Source of the DNA: Borreliella californiensis
GTDB lineage: Bacteria > Spirochaetota > Spirochaetia > Borreliales > Borreliaceae
DNA: 64,000 nucleotides
NCBI RefSeq assembly: GCF_014205885.1
Contig: NZ_JACHFB010000002.1
Location: forward strand, 221,965 to 285,964
Reading direction: 5' to 3'
Of this stretch, positions 1-8,358 are shown in pieces. Numbering within the stretch: position 1 is the stretch's first letter; the number at the start of each line of letters is the position of its first letter. The position numbers and the translations under genes are program-made. Below the pieces are notes generated by a model, which saw only the letters and a program-made list of their open reading frames with translations, made no database searches and had not been told where the DNA came from.

Positions 1-1271
1 AAGGTTTTGGAGGCATGGGCATCATTAGGATTGGTTTTCAAGAATTCGTTTAGATCTTTGATTGCTTGTTGGCGAGTTTTTGTGTTTTCAAGATCAATAG
101 GTTTTATTGAATAAACTTTAGATTTAAGGTCCTCTAAGGATTGGGGCTTCTTATTTTCTTTACTTAATTGAAAAATTTTTTTTTTGTAAGGTTCTTTTGG
201 TGTATTAATTAGATTTGGTTCAATATCTTTTTTTATTAAGGTTAATAGTAAATTTGATGCTTCTTTATTTTTTAAATTTTCAATCAACTCATTTACTTTT
301 TGAAATTTGTTGCTTAGACCTTTTTTAATTAATTCTTTTAATCTGTTTTTTCCAAGTGTGACTCTACCGGTATTAATATCGTCTAATATTTCATAGAGCT
401 CTTTTTTTATTAAGTAACTATATGGCCTATTAATTTTCCCTATTATTGTTTGATTGGGTGTAGAAAGTTTACTTTCTTTTTGGGAATTTGAAGGATTTTT
501 TTTAAAAGTTATAGCATTGTTATTGTTTGAATATTTGCTGTTGTCTGGAGTTTTTAAAATATGCTCTGAATTGTTTTCTTTGGAAGAATTTGTGTTTTGT
601 GTATCACTTTCTATTTTTTGAGAGTTGTTTAAAATATTTTCATTTTTTGATTTTTCACTTAAGTTTCTTTTTAGTTTTTCCAAATTAAATAAATTTTTTT
701 GATCATTAACGCTTAATTTGGGATTTGGAGATTGTATTGATTGATCTTCTTCTTTTGGGTTTGTATTTGGGTTTATTTTTTCTGGTATTTTGCTTTTTTT
801 AAATTCAGATATGTCTTCATCTTCAATGCCAATATCATCGTTTCTGTCAGAATAGTTTTCTGTTATTGTGCTGTCTTTGATGTATCTATTATTAAATGCT
901 ATATCAAAATTTTCGTTTACATTTGTTTTTGTCTTGTCTTCCCCTTTGATCTTGTCTAAAATTTGATTCGCAGAATCTCTTTGTAATTCGTTTGATTCAA
1001 AAGGACTGCTGTTAGCAATTTCTGCTAGTGTATTTGTAAGCATTGTAATGTCTTCATTTTGAGGGTATTTGTCTTGCAGAAGTTTTGCAACAGAATATGC
1101 TTTTTTATAGTTTCGATCTATTACGCTATTTTTAACTTCGTTTAGCATTATTTCTCGATTTTTGTCATTTAATTTGCTTTGATATATATAATAACCAAAA
1201 CCTCCAAATGATAAGATAAGTAAGAAAATTAAAAGCAATAATACCGAAAAATTTGTATGTTTTTTATTCAT
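1..1271 (-). CDS. lmp1: Surface-located membrane protein Lmp1, N-terminal part (cut by window edge)
   Basis: Open frame entering from the left edge; only the first 423 or so codons are present. The ATG at 1271 opens MNKKHTNFSVLLLLIFL, giving a single hydrophobic segment at about residues 7-28 with no lipobox Cys, so the protein is probably anchored by an uncleaved N-terminal helix. After a short helical stretch the visible part is a low-complexity linker rich in Asn, Ser, Lys and Glu (residues about 130-290), likely disordered. The known Lmp1 of Lyme Borrelia has TPR repeats in its C-terminal part, which would lie outside this window. The start overlaps the stop of the preceding TPR gene by 8 bases, so the two are probably translationally coupled. 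The assignment rests on gene context and N-terminal architecture; known Lmp1 is linked to persistence against host immunity. Confidence 0.8.
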   Translation of the reverse strand, partial: MNKKHTNFSVLLLLIFLLILSFGGFGYYIYQSKLNDKNREIMLNEVKNSVIDRNYKKAYSVAKLLQDKYPQNEDITMLTNTLAEIANSSPFESNELQRDSANQILDKIKGEDKTKTNVNENFDIAFNNRYIKDSTITENYSDRNDDIGIEDEDISEFKKSKIPEKINPNTNPKEEDQSIQSPNPKLSVNDQKNLFNLEKLKRNLSEKSKNENILNNSQKIESDTQNTNSSKENNSEHILKTPDNSKYSNNNNAITFKKNPSNSQKESKLSTPNQTIIGKINRPYSYLIKKELYEILDDINTGRVTLGKNRLKELIKKGLSNKFQKVNELIENLKNKEASNLLLTLIKKDIEPNLINTPKEPYKKKIFQLSKENKKPQSLEDLKSKVYSIKPIDLENTKTRQQAIKDLNEFLKTNPNDAHASKT

Positions 1272-2031
1272 CTATGTATAACTCCTCTTGCCAATTAAGT
1301 TTTTCTAGCTCAATTAAAGAATTTGTTTCTAGATTGTCTTTAAAACTATCTTTAAGTATTTGATTTTTATCTTCTTTTGCGTATACAACATGCTCGGCTC
1401 GTCCCTTTAAACTTTTGTCAAGTTTTTCAAGATTAATTTTTTCATTTCTTAAATAACTTATTATAAGTAAAATGCTGTCTTTTTTTTCTGTTTTTGATCT
1501 AAGGGTAATAAATTGCGAGTAGTCGTGGATAGCCATAGTATAAGAGTCCCAAGCCTTTTGGTATTCTTTTTCTTTAGATGTTATTTTGCCCTGTTGAACA
1601 TAGGCATTAGCTCTGTTTAGTAGTGCGCTGTCATAATTAGGTCTGCTTTTAATAGAATTAGAATAATATTTTATTGCTAAAGGATAGTAACCTTCTCCTC
1701 TGTTAAACATTATGTTGCCTAATTCATAATATAGTATGTAATCGATCTCACCTCCTACTGCAATTCCATCAAGCAATGCTCCTTCTGCTTCTGTTAGTTG
1801 GTTATTTTCTCTGTATGCTATTGATAAAAAGTAGTAGCCGAGTTGTACTTTTGGGTATTTTTTAATAGCATCGCTTAGTGTTTCGATTGCCTGAATATAA
1901 TTTTTGTTTTTCATCTCTTCTTTGCCGATTCTAATTAGTCTTTGAGAATATGCCAATTTTGAATTAAAAATTAAAATTAAAAATAAAATAAAAATCTTAC
2001 AATTTTTATTTAAAAATAAATAAATCCTCAT
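1264..2031 (-). CDS. Secreted/periplasmic TPR protein
   Basis: A 255-aa protein with an N-terminal signal peptide (hydrophobic core at about residues 12-28, ending LAYSQ) and no Cys at the cleavage site. Residues about 35-170 form at least three TPR-like helical pairs, with recognisable units such as YIQAIETLSDAIKKYPK and AIKYYSNSIKSRPNYDSALL. The C-terminal 70 residues are charged and show no domain I recognise. It sits between a helical unknown and lmp1, and overlaps lmp1 by 8 bases. As Lmp1 also belongs to a TPR family, the pair may work together at the envelope; that is inference. The exact partner or cargo cannot be told from sequence. Confidence 0.85.
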   Translation of the reverse strand: MRIYLFLNKNCKIFILFLILIFNSKLAYSQRLIRIGKEEMKNKNYIQAIETLSDAIKKYPKVQLGYYFLSIAYRENNQLTEAEGALLDGIAVGGEIDYILYYELGNIMFNRGEGYYPLAIKYYSNSIKSRPNYDSALLNRANAYVQQGKITSKEKEYQKAWDSYTMAIHDYSQFITLRSKTEKKDSILLIISYLRNEKINLEKLDKSLKGRAEHVVYAKEDKNQILKDSFKDNLETNSLIELEKLNWQEELYIDE

Positions 2032-2057
2032 TCTTTTCTCATTATACTTAATTTAGA

Positions 2058-3803
2058 TTAAATGTCTTTAGATTTCATAAATTCTTTTTTAAAATTTATT
2101 TTTTGCTTCAATTTTGTTTTGAAAAAAGAAATAAATTCTAATAAACTATTTTTTTCATTAGGTTTTATCTTTCTATTGCTTATTAATTCTACCAGATTCT
2201 CATAATATATTAAATAGCATATTGCAGGTAATAATTTTTTCTCATTTTCATCTTCTAGTGTTTCAATAAGATTAAATCTTATATTTTTTAGAATAATTTT
2301 TAAAATCCTTGATCTTGTTTTTAGTGATTTTATTAAAAGATATGATTTTTGGTAATCTAGCTGGTTGGGATTTATTTTTTGTATTTTTATTATTTTTTTA
2401 GGTATTGTAATTTTATTTTCGTCAAGGTAGAGCAGTATGTCTGATATAAATTTGAAATGCTTATTTTCAATATTTGGATAAAAAGATAAAAAATATACAA
2501 ATATTTGGTTTTGTATTTCAAAGGTTTTAGATTCGAAAAATTCTTTAATGTGTTGACAAAAAATTTTTTTATCCTTTTTGTCAGCATAAATATAAAATGC
2601 AATCCATCCATAAGTTTCTATATTATGAGAATTTTTTTTGATATAATACATAATAATTTCTAAGAATGCACTTTTAACGTATCTTTCTTTAAAGATTGAG
2701 CTTTCGTAGGGATTGAAATTTGTTTTGTCAAAAGATATAAAAAAATCTTCTGTTTGAAATTTTGCAGTTATAATTTCTTTTATTTTTTCTTTTATGTTGA
2801 TTAATTTGTGTTTTTCAATGTATTCAAGTGCATCTATGAAAGATTCCCAATTATTAGATATTTTGTCTTTGAAAAACCAAGTTAAGTATTTTTTTGTTAT
2901 TGTTTTTTCAATTACATATAAATAACACTTTAATGGGTCTTGAAAATCCTTTGGAGTGTATTGTGTAAAATCACTGAAAAAATAATTGAAGTTAATATTT
3001 TTACTTGAACCTTTATAAAAAATTTCATTAAGACTTAAGGTTTTTAGTGCACGTAAGTAGTTTAAAATTTCATTATATTTTAGTGCTAGAGTTTCTTCTT
3101 CCAAGTATTTATAATGCTTTATTAAAATTTTAATAAAAATGTTTTTACTCAAACACCCAACTGGCCAATATGTAAGTATTAACATTCTTTTTAATTTTAT
3201 TAGTCTACTTTCTTTATTGGTTAAGCTAGATTTAAAAACTTTTTGATTTTCCAGTTGATATTTTAAATTCTTATTTAAAATATTTAATATTTTAATTTTA
3301 TTTTTGTTTCTTACAGCTACAAGAATGTCTATTGTTTCTTCTAGGTTGTCAATGTTAATATTGCTGGAAAAATTTAATATGATTTGCTTGTAAATGTCTT
3401 TTTTTTCTTGAGAATAATAAGGGTTATTTTGTATTTCAATTAGTTTTAAAAAGTTGCTAGATTTTAGTTTATATGTTGTTCCTAGTTTTTTGGTGTTGAG
3501 ATTGGCTTCTTTGGTTATTTGGGTAAAATTTTTGCTTTTTATTATTTCTAATATCCATTTTTTAATTACTTCATTTTGAGTTTTTTTGTAGTAGTATTCT
3601 TCAAGAGAAGCATTTAATATATTTTTTTCTTTTTCATAAGCATTGCTAATTTTTATAAGTTCAATTATTTCAGGTTTTTCTAATTTGTAAAGCTTGGAAG
3701 AAATACTATATTTTAAAACTTTTTCTTCTATATATTTATTTATATACTTTTTTAATGTGGCAAGGGAATCATAAAATTCCGAATCCTTTTTAATCGTTTT
3801 CAT
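2058..3803 (-). CDS. Unrecognised large alpha-helical protein
   Basis: A 581-aa protein with no signal peptide, no membrane segment and no catalytic motif that I recognise. It is very rich in Lys, Ile, Leu, Asn and Phe and looks like a string of amphipathic helices, as in an ARM/HEAT-type or other solenoid scaffold. Its ATG at 3803 lies inside the end of galU (14-base overlap), so it is probably co-transcribed and translationally coupled with galU; the secreted TPR gene follows after 26 bases. The position upstream of lmp1 suggests an envelope or nucleotide-sugar link, but nothing in the sequence proves it. Confidence 0.8.
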   Translation of the reverse strand: MKTIKKDSEFYDSLATLKKYINKYIEEKVLKYSISSKLYKLEKPEIIELIKISNAYEKEKNILNASLEEYYYKKTQNEVIKKWILEIIKSKNFTQITKEANLNTKKLGTTYKLKSSNFLKLIEIQNNPYYSQEKKDIYKQIILNFSSNINIDNLEETIDILVAVRNKNKIKILNILNKNLKYQLENQKVFKSSLTNKESRLIKLKRMLILTYWPVGCLSKNIFIKILIKHYKYLEEETLALKYNEILNYLRALKTLSLNEIFYKGSSKNINFNYFFSDFTQYTPKDFQDPLKCYLYVIEKTITKKYLTWFFKDKISNNWESFIDALEYIEKHKLINIKEKIKEIITAKFQTEDFFISFDKTNFNPYESSIFKERYVKSAFLEIIMYYIKKNSHNIETYGWIAFYIYADKKDKKIFCQHIKEFFESKTFEIQNQIFVYFLSFYPNIENKHFKFISDILLYLDENKITIPKKIIKIQKINPNQLDYQKSYLLIKSLKTRSRILKIILKNIRFNLIETLEDENEKKLLPAICYLIYYENLVELISNRKIKPNEKNSLLEFISFFKTKLKQKINFKKEFMKSKDI

Positions 3804-4626
3804 TTATTCCTTTTTTTATAATTTCCATTAAGTTTTTATCTTTTTTGGCAGAATTTATTATTGCCTCTAGGTAACCCTCAATAGTTCCTATGTCAATTCT
3901 TTTCCCTTCAATATTTTTATATAATACTTTTTTTTGATCCATTAGCTTTTTTAAAGCATAAATGTGATAGTACTCACCTTTTTGATGTAGTTTGAATCCT
4001 TCTTCTAAATGTTCAAAAAACTCATAATTGTACAAAAATCTTCCAATAGATGCTTTATTGCTAGGTTCACTTCCAATTTTTGGTTTTTCAACAATGTTTT
4101 TTACATGGATTTCGTCTTTATAGAGTTCTATTACACCATATCTATTTATATTTTCTGGATTTTCAATGATAGATATTATGCTCTTTCCAGTTTTTTCATA
4201 AAGTTTGATCAATTGCAAGCTTAATGGTGGATTTCCAATGCAAAGATCGTCAGGGTAAGCTACAATTACAGGCTCTCTATTTATCCAGGGTTTTGCATAA
4301 AGTAGTGCATTTCCTGTGCCTAGCATTTCTTTTTGCCTTATGAAGCTTATGTTAATTTTTTTGTTTTTAATCTTATCTAATTCATTTTTTTTATTTTCTT
4401 TTAAAAAGATATTTTCAAGTTCAATTTCTCTATCAAAATAATCTTCAAGAACTTTTTTTCGTCTTGAGCTTATTAATAAAATGTCTTTTACTCCTGAATC
4501 GATAAATTCTTGAATAATATAATCTATGGCGGGTTTGTTTAAAATTGGTAGCATTTCTTTTGGAATTGTTTTTGTTATTGGTAAAAATCTTGTACCATAC
4601 CCAGCTGCCAGAATAATGCCTTTCAT
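3790..4626 (-). CDS. galU: UTP-glucose-1-phosphate uridylyltransferase
   Basis: A 278-aa enzyme making UDP-glucose from UTP and glucose-1-phosphate in the cytoplasm. The start at 4626 gives MKGIILAAGYGTRFLP, the classic nucleotidyltransferase N-terminus, followed by TKTIPKEMLPILNKP. Further GalU marks are AYPDDLC, VEKP and the substrate-loop region around IGRFLYN. An open extension of 66 codons upstream has no homology to the family and runs over the divergent rsmD gene, so I rejected it; the chosen ATG has a purine-rich AGAGAGAAG upstream. It is first in the minus-strand operon galU, helical unknown, TPR, lmp1, and overlaps the next gene by 14 bases. UDP-glucose would feed glycolipid synthesis. 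Confidence 0.93.
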   Translation of the reverse strand: MKGIILAAGYGTRFLPITKTIPKEMLPILNKPAIDYIIQEFIDSGVKDILLISSRRKKVLEDYFDREIELENIFLKENKKNELDKIKNKKINISFIRQKEMLGTGNALLYAKPWINREPVIVAYPDDLCIGNPPLSLQLIKLYEKTGKSIISIIENPENINRYGVIELYKDEIHVKNIVEKPKIGSEPSNKASIGRFLYNYEFFEHLEEGFKLHQKGEYYHIYALKKLMDQKKVLYKNIEGKRIDIGTIEGYLEAIINSAKKDKNLMEIIKKGINEND

Positions 4627-4711
4627 ATTCTTCTCTCTTGAAATAAGATTATAGCAAAAATTTAATTTTATATATTCATTGTTTTTTAAAATTGTTTTAA
4701 AATTTTTATTT

Positions 4712-5248
4712 ATGTATGTAAGTTCGGGTAAATATAAAGGTAAAAAAATTCTGTTTCCCAAGAATGGCTCTGTTCGCCCTGTGATGTCTCTTGTTAGAGA
4801 AGCCTTTTTTTCTATTATTTTCAAGGATATTGTTAATTCAAAGTTTTTGGATGTTTTTGCAGGGACCGGTATAATGTCTGTTGAAGCTCTTAGCAGGGGG
4901 GCTAGTCTTGCTCATCTTGTTGAATGTAATAGAAAAATTAAAATTACATTAATTAAGAATTTTAGTTTTGTTGAGGAATTTTATAAATTTTTTTTTCAAA
5001 AAGCAGAGGATTTTTTGGGTAAAAAAGATCTTTTTTATGATTTTATTTATCTTGATCCCCCTTTTAATTATAAAAATAAGATTAATTTGCTTGAGATTAT
5101 TTTAAAGGGTAAAATTTTAAATGATAAAGTTAATATCATTATGCATTATCCTTCTGGTGAAGATTTAAAGATAAATACGTCAAAATTTTTAGTTTATAAC
5201 TTAAAAAGGTATGGGGGATCAAAACTTATTTTTTTGAGAATATTGTAG
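4712..5248 (+). CDS. rsmD: 16S rRNA (guanine-966-N2) methyltransferase
   Basis: A 178-aa Rossmann-fold methyltransferase. The order of motifs is that of RsmD: an N-terminal GKYKGKKILFPKNGSVRP segment, the SAM-binding motif DVFAGTGIMSVEALSRGA, and the catalytic YLDPPF. It would methylate G966 of 16S rRNA during 30S assembly. I chose the ATG at 4712 (MYVSSGKYKG), because the 11 extra residues from an upstream start do not fit the family. There is no Shine-Dalgarno sequence, and a TAAAAT box lies at 4698-4703, so the mRNA may be nearly leaderless. It is divergent from galU and ends 3 bases before the converging HD-GYP-like gene. Confidence 0.9.
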   Translation: MYVSSGKYKGKKILFPKNGSVRPVMSLVREAFFSIIFKDIVNSKFLDVFAGTGIMSVEALSRGASLAHLVECNRKIKITLIKNFSFVEEFYKFFFQKAEDFLGKKDLFYDFIYLDPPFNYKNKINLLEIILKGKILNDKVNIIMHYPSGEDLKINTSKFLVYNLKRYGGSKLIFLRIL

Positions 5249-5251
5249 GAT

Positions 5252-6802
5252 TTATTTTTTCCCATAACTAAAGAGAATGAGTTGAATTTCATTTTTATTT
5301 AATTCTGGAATGCTGTTTTTTATTACAAAGTCATCCACATTTTTTAACGGATTTTTTTTGTAATTTCCGTTTGCATCTTTTATTAAGATTTCTTTATTCT
5401 CAAGATCCATTATTATTTCTTCTATTTTGTAAGTCTGGGTTTTTTTGTTTATTATAGATAGATTTGGCATAATGCCCATTTTATATTCAATAACAGCAGC
5501 TTGAAAAAGATTTTCATTATTATTTTTTTTGTTTACATTTACTATTTGCCCATAATCAAAAGGTGCAAGTATTGTTAAAAAATTTTCTAACATTTTAATG
5601 TCAAATTTTTTGTTTTTTGTTTGTTCGTTTGGTTCTTTTCTACTCCAGTAGTATTTTCCACTATTCTCTCTTAGAAATTTAACAGCCTCTAAGGGGTTAG
5701 TGCTTTCTTTTATTATTATTGGATTTACCAATTCATCGTAAGTATCTACTATACAAAAAATTCTAACAAGTTCATGAATAAATTTGTTGATTTTTAGCTG
5801 TGGATGTCCTGTAGCATCAAGGTAGTCTTTTTGCCCATTGATTATCATTTTTGTAATAGCTGAAATATCTTCCCGCATTCTAAACAAATTTTTAGCAATG
5901 CTAATATTTTTTTCCAAGTATTCTATTTTTAATTTATGCTGCTCTTTAAAATTTTTGTCTTTAAGGCTTATTTTATTTCCCATATTTTCTAATATCGTTA
6001 TATGCATTAATCCTATTGAATGCAGCAATGATCCAAGTGCAGCTTGTAGTATCATGTCTTCTGCATAAAAAAATTCTGTAAATTCAGTATATTCAGTTTT
6101 ATCAAGAAAAAATTTGATAGTTGAACGAGGTGCATTTTTTAAAGACCTTATTTTGTTTAAATTTGCAATTGTAATTAGAAAGTAAATTGTTGTATCAACT
6201 GAATGTAGTAGTATTGAATCACCCTCTGTTTTGACTTTTCCTTTAAAAAATTCATAGTCTCTTCTAGCAGAATATAAATATAATTTTTTTAAAGTTTTTT
6301 TATCTTTAAGGTTTTCTTTTGTTCTAAGCTTTTGAACATCAAAATAATGATATATTTCTAATAAAATTTTTTGTAAAGATATTATTTTGTGTCTTGGAAG
6401 TATTTTAAGGCTTCCTTCCAATATTTCTTTCCAATAAATTTGATTAGGTTCAGCTTCCATTAATGTATTTATTTTCATGAGCGGTTTTTTGCCCTTGGTA
6501 ATAAATATTGGGTCATCTTCTTTAAAGGGTCTATATATGTCTTTTAGATTATCTATAAGCTTTTCTCTTAAGTAGTTAAGATCATCATTTAAAATTTCTT
6601 CATTTATTTTTTTTATGAGGTCTTCATATGATTCATCTTCTTCTTTTTTAAGTACAGGAATGTATGGGATATTGCCCTTAGAAAGTATTTTAATGATTTT
6701 TTCATTTACTCTTGTGCCAAGTTTTGATAAGTTTCCTATTCTTGCAAAAATTATGTCTTGTTCGCTTAGATCTTTTATTTGCTTTATTTCTTTAAGTATC
6801 AC
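5252..6802 (-). CDS. Degenerate HD-GYP-domain protein (probably inactive phosphodiesterase fold)
   Basis: A 516-aa cytoplasmic protein starting at GTG 6802, with AAGGA seven bases upstream. Residues about 190-430 follow the HD-GYP template closely: a first-helix His at HSVDTT, then GSLLHSIGLMHI where active members have LLHDIGKIGI, a KEQH motif, then GQKDYLDATGHPQL in place of HHERWDGSGYP, and RIFCIVDTYDEL matching RIVAVADVYDAL. The closing FLTILAPFDYGQIVNV matches the usual C-terminal end of the fold. The catalytic HD is HS, the GK is GL and the HHE is NGQ, so c-di-GMP hydrolysis is unlikely. A binding or regulatory role is inferred. The N-terminal 190 residues have no recognised domain. It lies just downstream of three tRNA-Phe genes. 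Confidence 0.8.
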   Translation of the reverse strand: MILKEIKQIKDLSEQDIIFARIGNLSKLGTRVNEKIIKILSKGNIPYIPVLKKEEDESYEDLIKKINEEILNDDLNYLREKLIDNLKDIYRPFKEDDPIFITKGKKPLMKINTLMEAEPNQIYWKEILEGSLKILPRHKIISLQKILLEIYHYFDVQKLRTKENLKDKKTLKKLYLYSARRDYEFFKGKVKTEGDSILLHSVDTTIYFLITIANLNKIRSLKNAPRSTIKFFLDKTEYTEFTEFFYAEDMILQAALGSLLHSIGLMHITILENMGNKISLKDKNFKEQHKLKIEYLEKNISIAKNLFRMREDISAITKMIINGQKDYLDATGHPQLKINKFIHELVRIFCIVDTYDELVNPIIIKESTNPLEAVKFLRENSGKYYWSRKEPNEQTKNKKFDIKMLENFLTILAPFDYGQIVNVNKKNNNENLFQAAVIEYKMGIMPNLSIINKKTQTYKIEEIIMDLENKEILIKDANGNYKKNPLKNVDDFVIKNSIPELNKNEIQLILFSYGKK

Positions 6803-6830
6803 TTTGAGATCCTTTTAATCTTTAAATGAA

Positions 6831-6903
6831 TGTCGCCGAGGAGAATCGAACTCCTGACACAAGGATTTTCAGTCCTATGCTCTACCAACTGAGCTACAGC
6901 GAC
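6831..6903 (-). tRNA. tRNA-Phe (GAA), copy 1
   Basis: A 73-base cloverleaf on the minus strand. The anticodon loop is CTGAAAA with anticodon GAA, the T arm AGGAG/CTCCT encloses TTCGATT, and the D arm is GCTC..GAGC. The acceptor stem GTCGCTG/CGGCGAC pairs fully, with one U-G. The discriminator base is A and CCA is not encoded. It is the last copy in transcription order of a three-gene array with a 95-base period. Confidence 0.96.
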
Positions 6904-7090
6904 AATTGTAAGTTAAATAAATGCATGCTGCCGAGGAGAATCGAACTCCTGACACAAGGATTTTCAGTCCTATGCTCTACCAACTGAGCTACAGCGACAA
7001 TTGTAAGTTAAATAAATGCATGCTGCCGAGGAGAATCGAACTCCTGACACAAGGATTTTCAGTCCTATGCTCTACCAACTGAGCTACAGC
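6835..7090. repeat. 95-bp-period tandem repeat carrying tRNA-Phe genes
   Basis: Every base from 6835 to 6995 equals the base 95 positions further on, so about 2.7 perfect units are present. Each unit is a tRNA-Phe body plus the identical 22-base spacer (6904-6925 and 6999-7020). Identity stops inside the acceptor stems at both ends, at 6833-6834 and at 7091. This places the duplication breakpoints within the tRNA genes themselves. Confidence 0.95.
6926..6998 (-). tRNA. tRNA-Phe (GAA), copy 2, hybrid acceptor stem
   Basis: The body is identical to the other two copies, but the 5' acceptor strand GTCGCTG is that of copy 1 while the 3' strand CGGCAGC is that of copy 3. This leaves a C-A mismatch at pair 3-70 and a U-G at 2-71. 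The rest of the cloverleaf, including the GAA anticodon, is intact. It looks like the product of unequal crossing-over between two older copies and may be poorly processed or charged. Confidence 0.9.
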
Positions 7091-7093
7091 AGC
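7021..7093 (-). tRNA. tRNA-Phe (GAA), copy 3
   Basis: The promoter-proximal copy of the array. The acceptor stem GCTGCTG/CGGCAGC pairs fully (one U-G), so it differs from copy 1 by compensatory changes at pairs 2-71 and 3-70. The anticodon is GAA, the discriminator A, and CCA is not encoded. The same 22-base spacer separates it from copy 2 as separates copy 2 from copy 1. Confidence 0.96.
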
Positions 7094-7099
7094 ATTTTT

Positions 7100-7142
7100 A
7101 TTCTAGTACCTTAATTTTTTCATAAGTATATATGTTTGTCAA
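7100..7142 (-). promoter_or_regulatory. Possible promoter of the tRNA-Phe array
   Basis: Reading the minus strand, a perfect TTGACA (7137-7142) lies upstream of the first tRNA. At 17-18 bases only an A-run sits where the -10 should be. A TAGAAT box at 7100-7105 lies 31 bases away, too far to pair with it. The promoter is therefore uncertain. The 290 bases between 7094 and the end of hflC hold no gene that I can see. Confidence 0.3.
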
Positions 7143-7386
7143 CTCTTTTTAGATTTTAGCTTTTGGATATATACTAAAAAATGATTTATAGCTAGCTTTG
7201 AGATTTTAAAATGGACAATTCTAAAAATTCAATTAATTTTTTAATGTGTGCAGCAATATATGTTTTCAAATGGTTTTATTTGTTTTTTTTAAAATTTAAA
7301 TAAAGATTTGCATTACTATGTAATTTACAATAATAGAATTTTATATTTTACAGATATTTAAAGAAAAAATTTATACTAATAAACCT

Positions 7387-8358
7387 TCAATTTCTTTTAT
7401 GAAGATATTGAAAGAAATCCATATCTGTTGAGAAAATTTTTCTTTTATCTTTTAATACTGCTTTATAACTTTCTAATGCTTGCCAGAATTTGTAAAATTC
7501 AATATTTTTGCCGTATGTATTTGAATAGATTTTTGCAGCTTCTCGATCTCCTTCAGCTTTTATTTTTGCAGCAGTGGCTTTTGCTTCGCTTAATATTGTT
7601 AGCTTTTCTTTTTCTATGCTTCCAAGAATTTCTGTTTTTTCAGCTAATCCTATGCTTCTTTGTTCTTCTGCGATTTGTTGTCTTTCTGAAATCATTCTGT
7701 TGTTTACAGATTCAATAAGGCTTGGATCATAAGTAACTTTTCTTATTAGTACGTCTACAATTTCGATTCCGATATCTTTGGTATTGTTGTTTGCTATATG
7801 AATTATTTCTTTTTCGATTATCTTTCTTCCTTTTGTTATTTTATAAATACCATTAATTTTTGTTTCTTGTGGCGTGAGCACTCCATTGGACAAACGTTGA
7901 ATAGGATCGTTTGAGCTTCTTATAATTTCAAGCAAAGGATATTTTGCAATAACTCCTCTAACAGCAGGTTCAATTGCTGCATCAATTCTAATATAAGCTC
8001 TGCTCATTGTTTTTATTGTTGTATAAAATTTATTTATGTCTACTATTTTCCATCTAGCAGTTGTATCAATCCATATTAATTGCTTTTCTTCACCCCCTGT
8101 TGGGATTCTTTGGGGTTCTCCATCCCATCTAAGAATGATTTTGGGAAATATTTGTACATTTTCAATTAATGGAATTTTATATTTAAGCCCGGCTAAACTT
8201 TCAGTTCTTTGAATTTTTCCAAGTCGAGTGGTTATTGAAATTTCATTTTCTTTCAAAATATACATTGGTTGAAAAATAGACAAAATAGCCAAGCAAGCTA
8301 TTACTGTAAAGGTTATAATTTTTGCAGCAGATAATAAAAGATTTATTATAAATTTCAT
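7387..8358 (-). CDS. hflC: HflC, prohibitin-like regulator of the FtsH protease
   Basis: A 323-aa protein with one N-terminal membrane segment (about residues 10-32) and an SPFH/band 7 domain beginning at the EISITTRLGKI stretch. The region IDTTARWKIVDINKFY is typical of HflC. A long Ala/Glu/Lys-rich coiled coil follows at about residues 220-290 (EEQRSIGLAEKTEILG), with LTILSEAKATAAKIKAEGD matching the family. With HflK it forms a periplasm-facing ring around FtsH. It follows hflK directly, with its ATG adjoining the hflK stop. FtsH is not encoded in this window. Confidence 0.92.
   Translation of the reverse strand: MKFIINLLLSAAKIITFTVIACLAILSIFQPMYILKENEISITTRLGKIQRTESLAGLKYKIPLIENVQIFPKIILRWDGEPQRIPTGGEEKQLIWIDTTARWKIVDINKFYTTIKTMSRAYIRIDAAIEPAVRGVIAKYPLLEIIRSSNDPIQRLSNGVLTPQETKINGIYKITKGRKIIEKEIIHIANNNTKDIGIEIVDVLIRKVTYDPSLIESVNNRMISERQQIAEEQRSIGLAEKTEILGSIEKEKLTILSEAKATAAKIKAEGDREAAKIYSNTYGKNIEFYKFWQALESYKAVLKDKRKIFSTDMDFFQYLHKRN

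Noticed and set aside
741-959. A 72-codon frame on the plus strand across lmp1
   Set aside because: It is a Phe/Tyr/Val-rich shadow of the lmp1 linker on the opposite strand, without a ribosome site.
4627-4824. 66-codon N-terminal extension of galU
   Set aside because: The extension covers the divergent rsmD start and has no family match; MKGIILAAGYGTR is the usual GalU beginning.
6926-6998. Calling the middle tRNA-Phe a pseudogene
   Set aside because: All arms other than two acceptor pairs are perfect, and the anticodon is intact; one mismatch does not prove loss of function.
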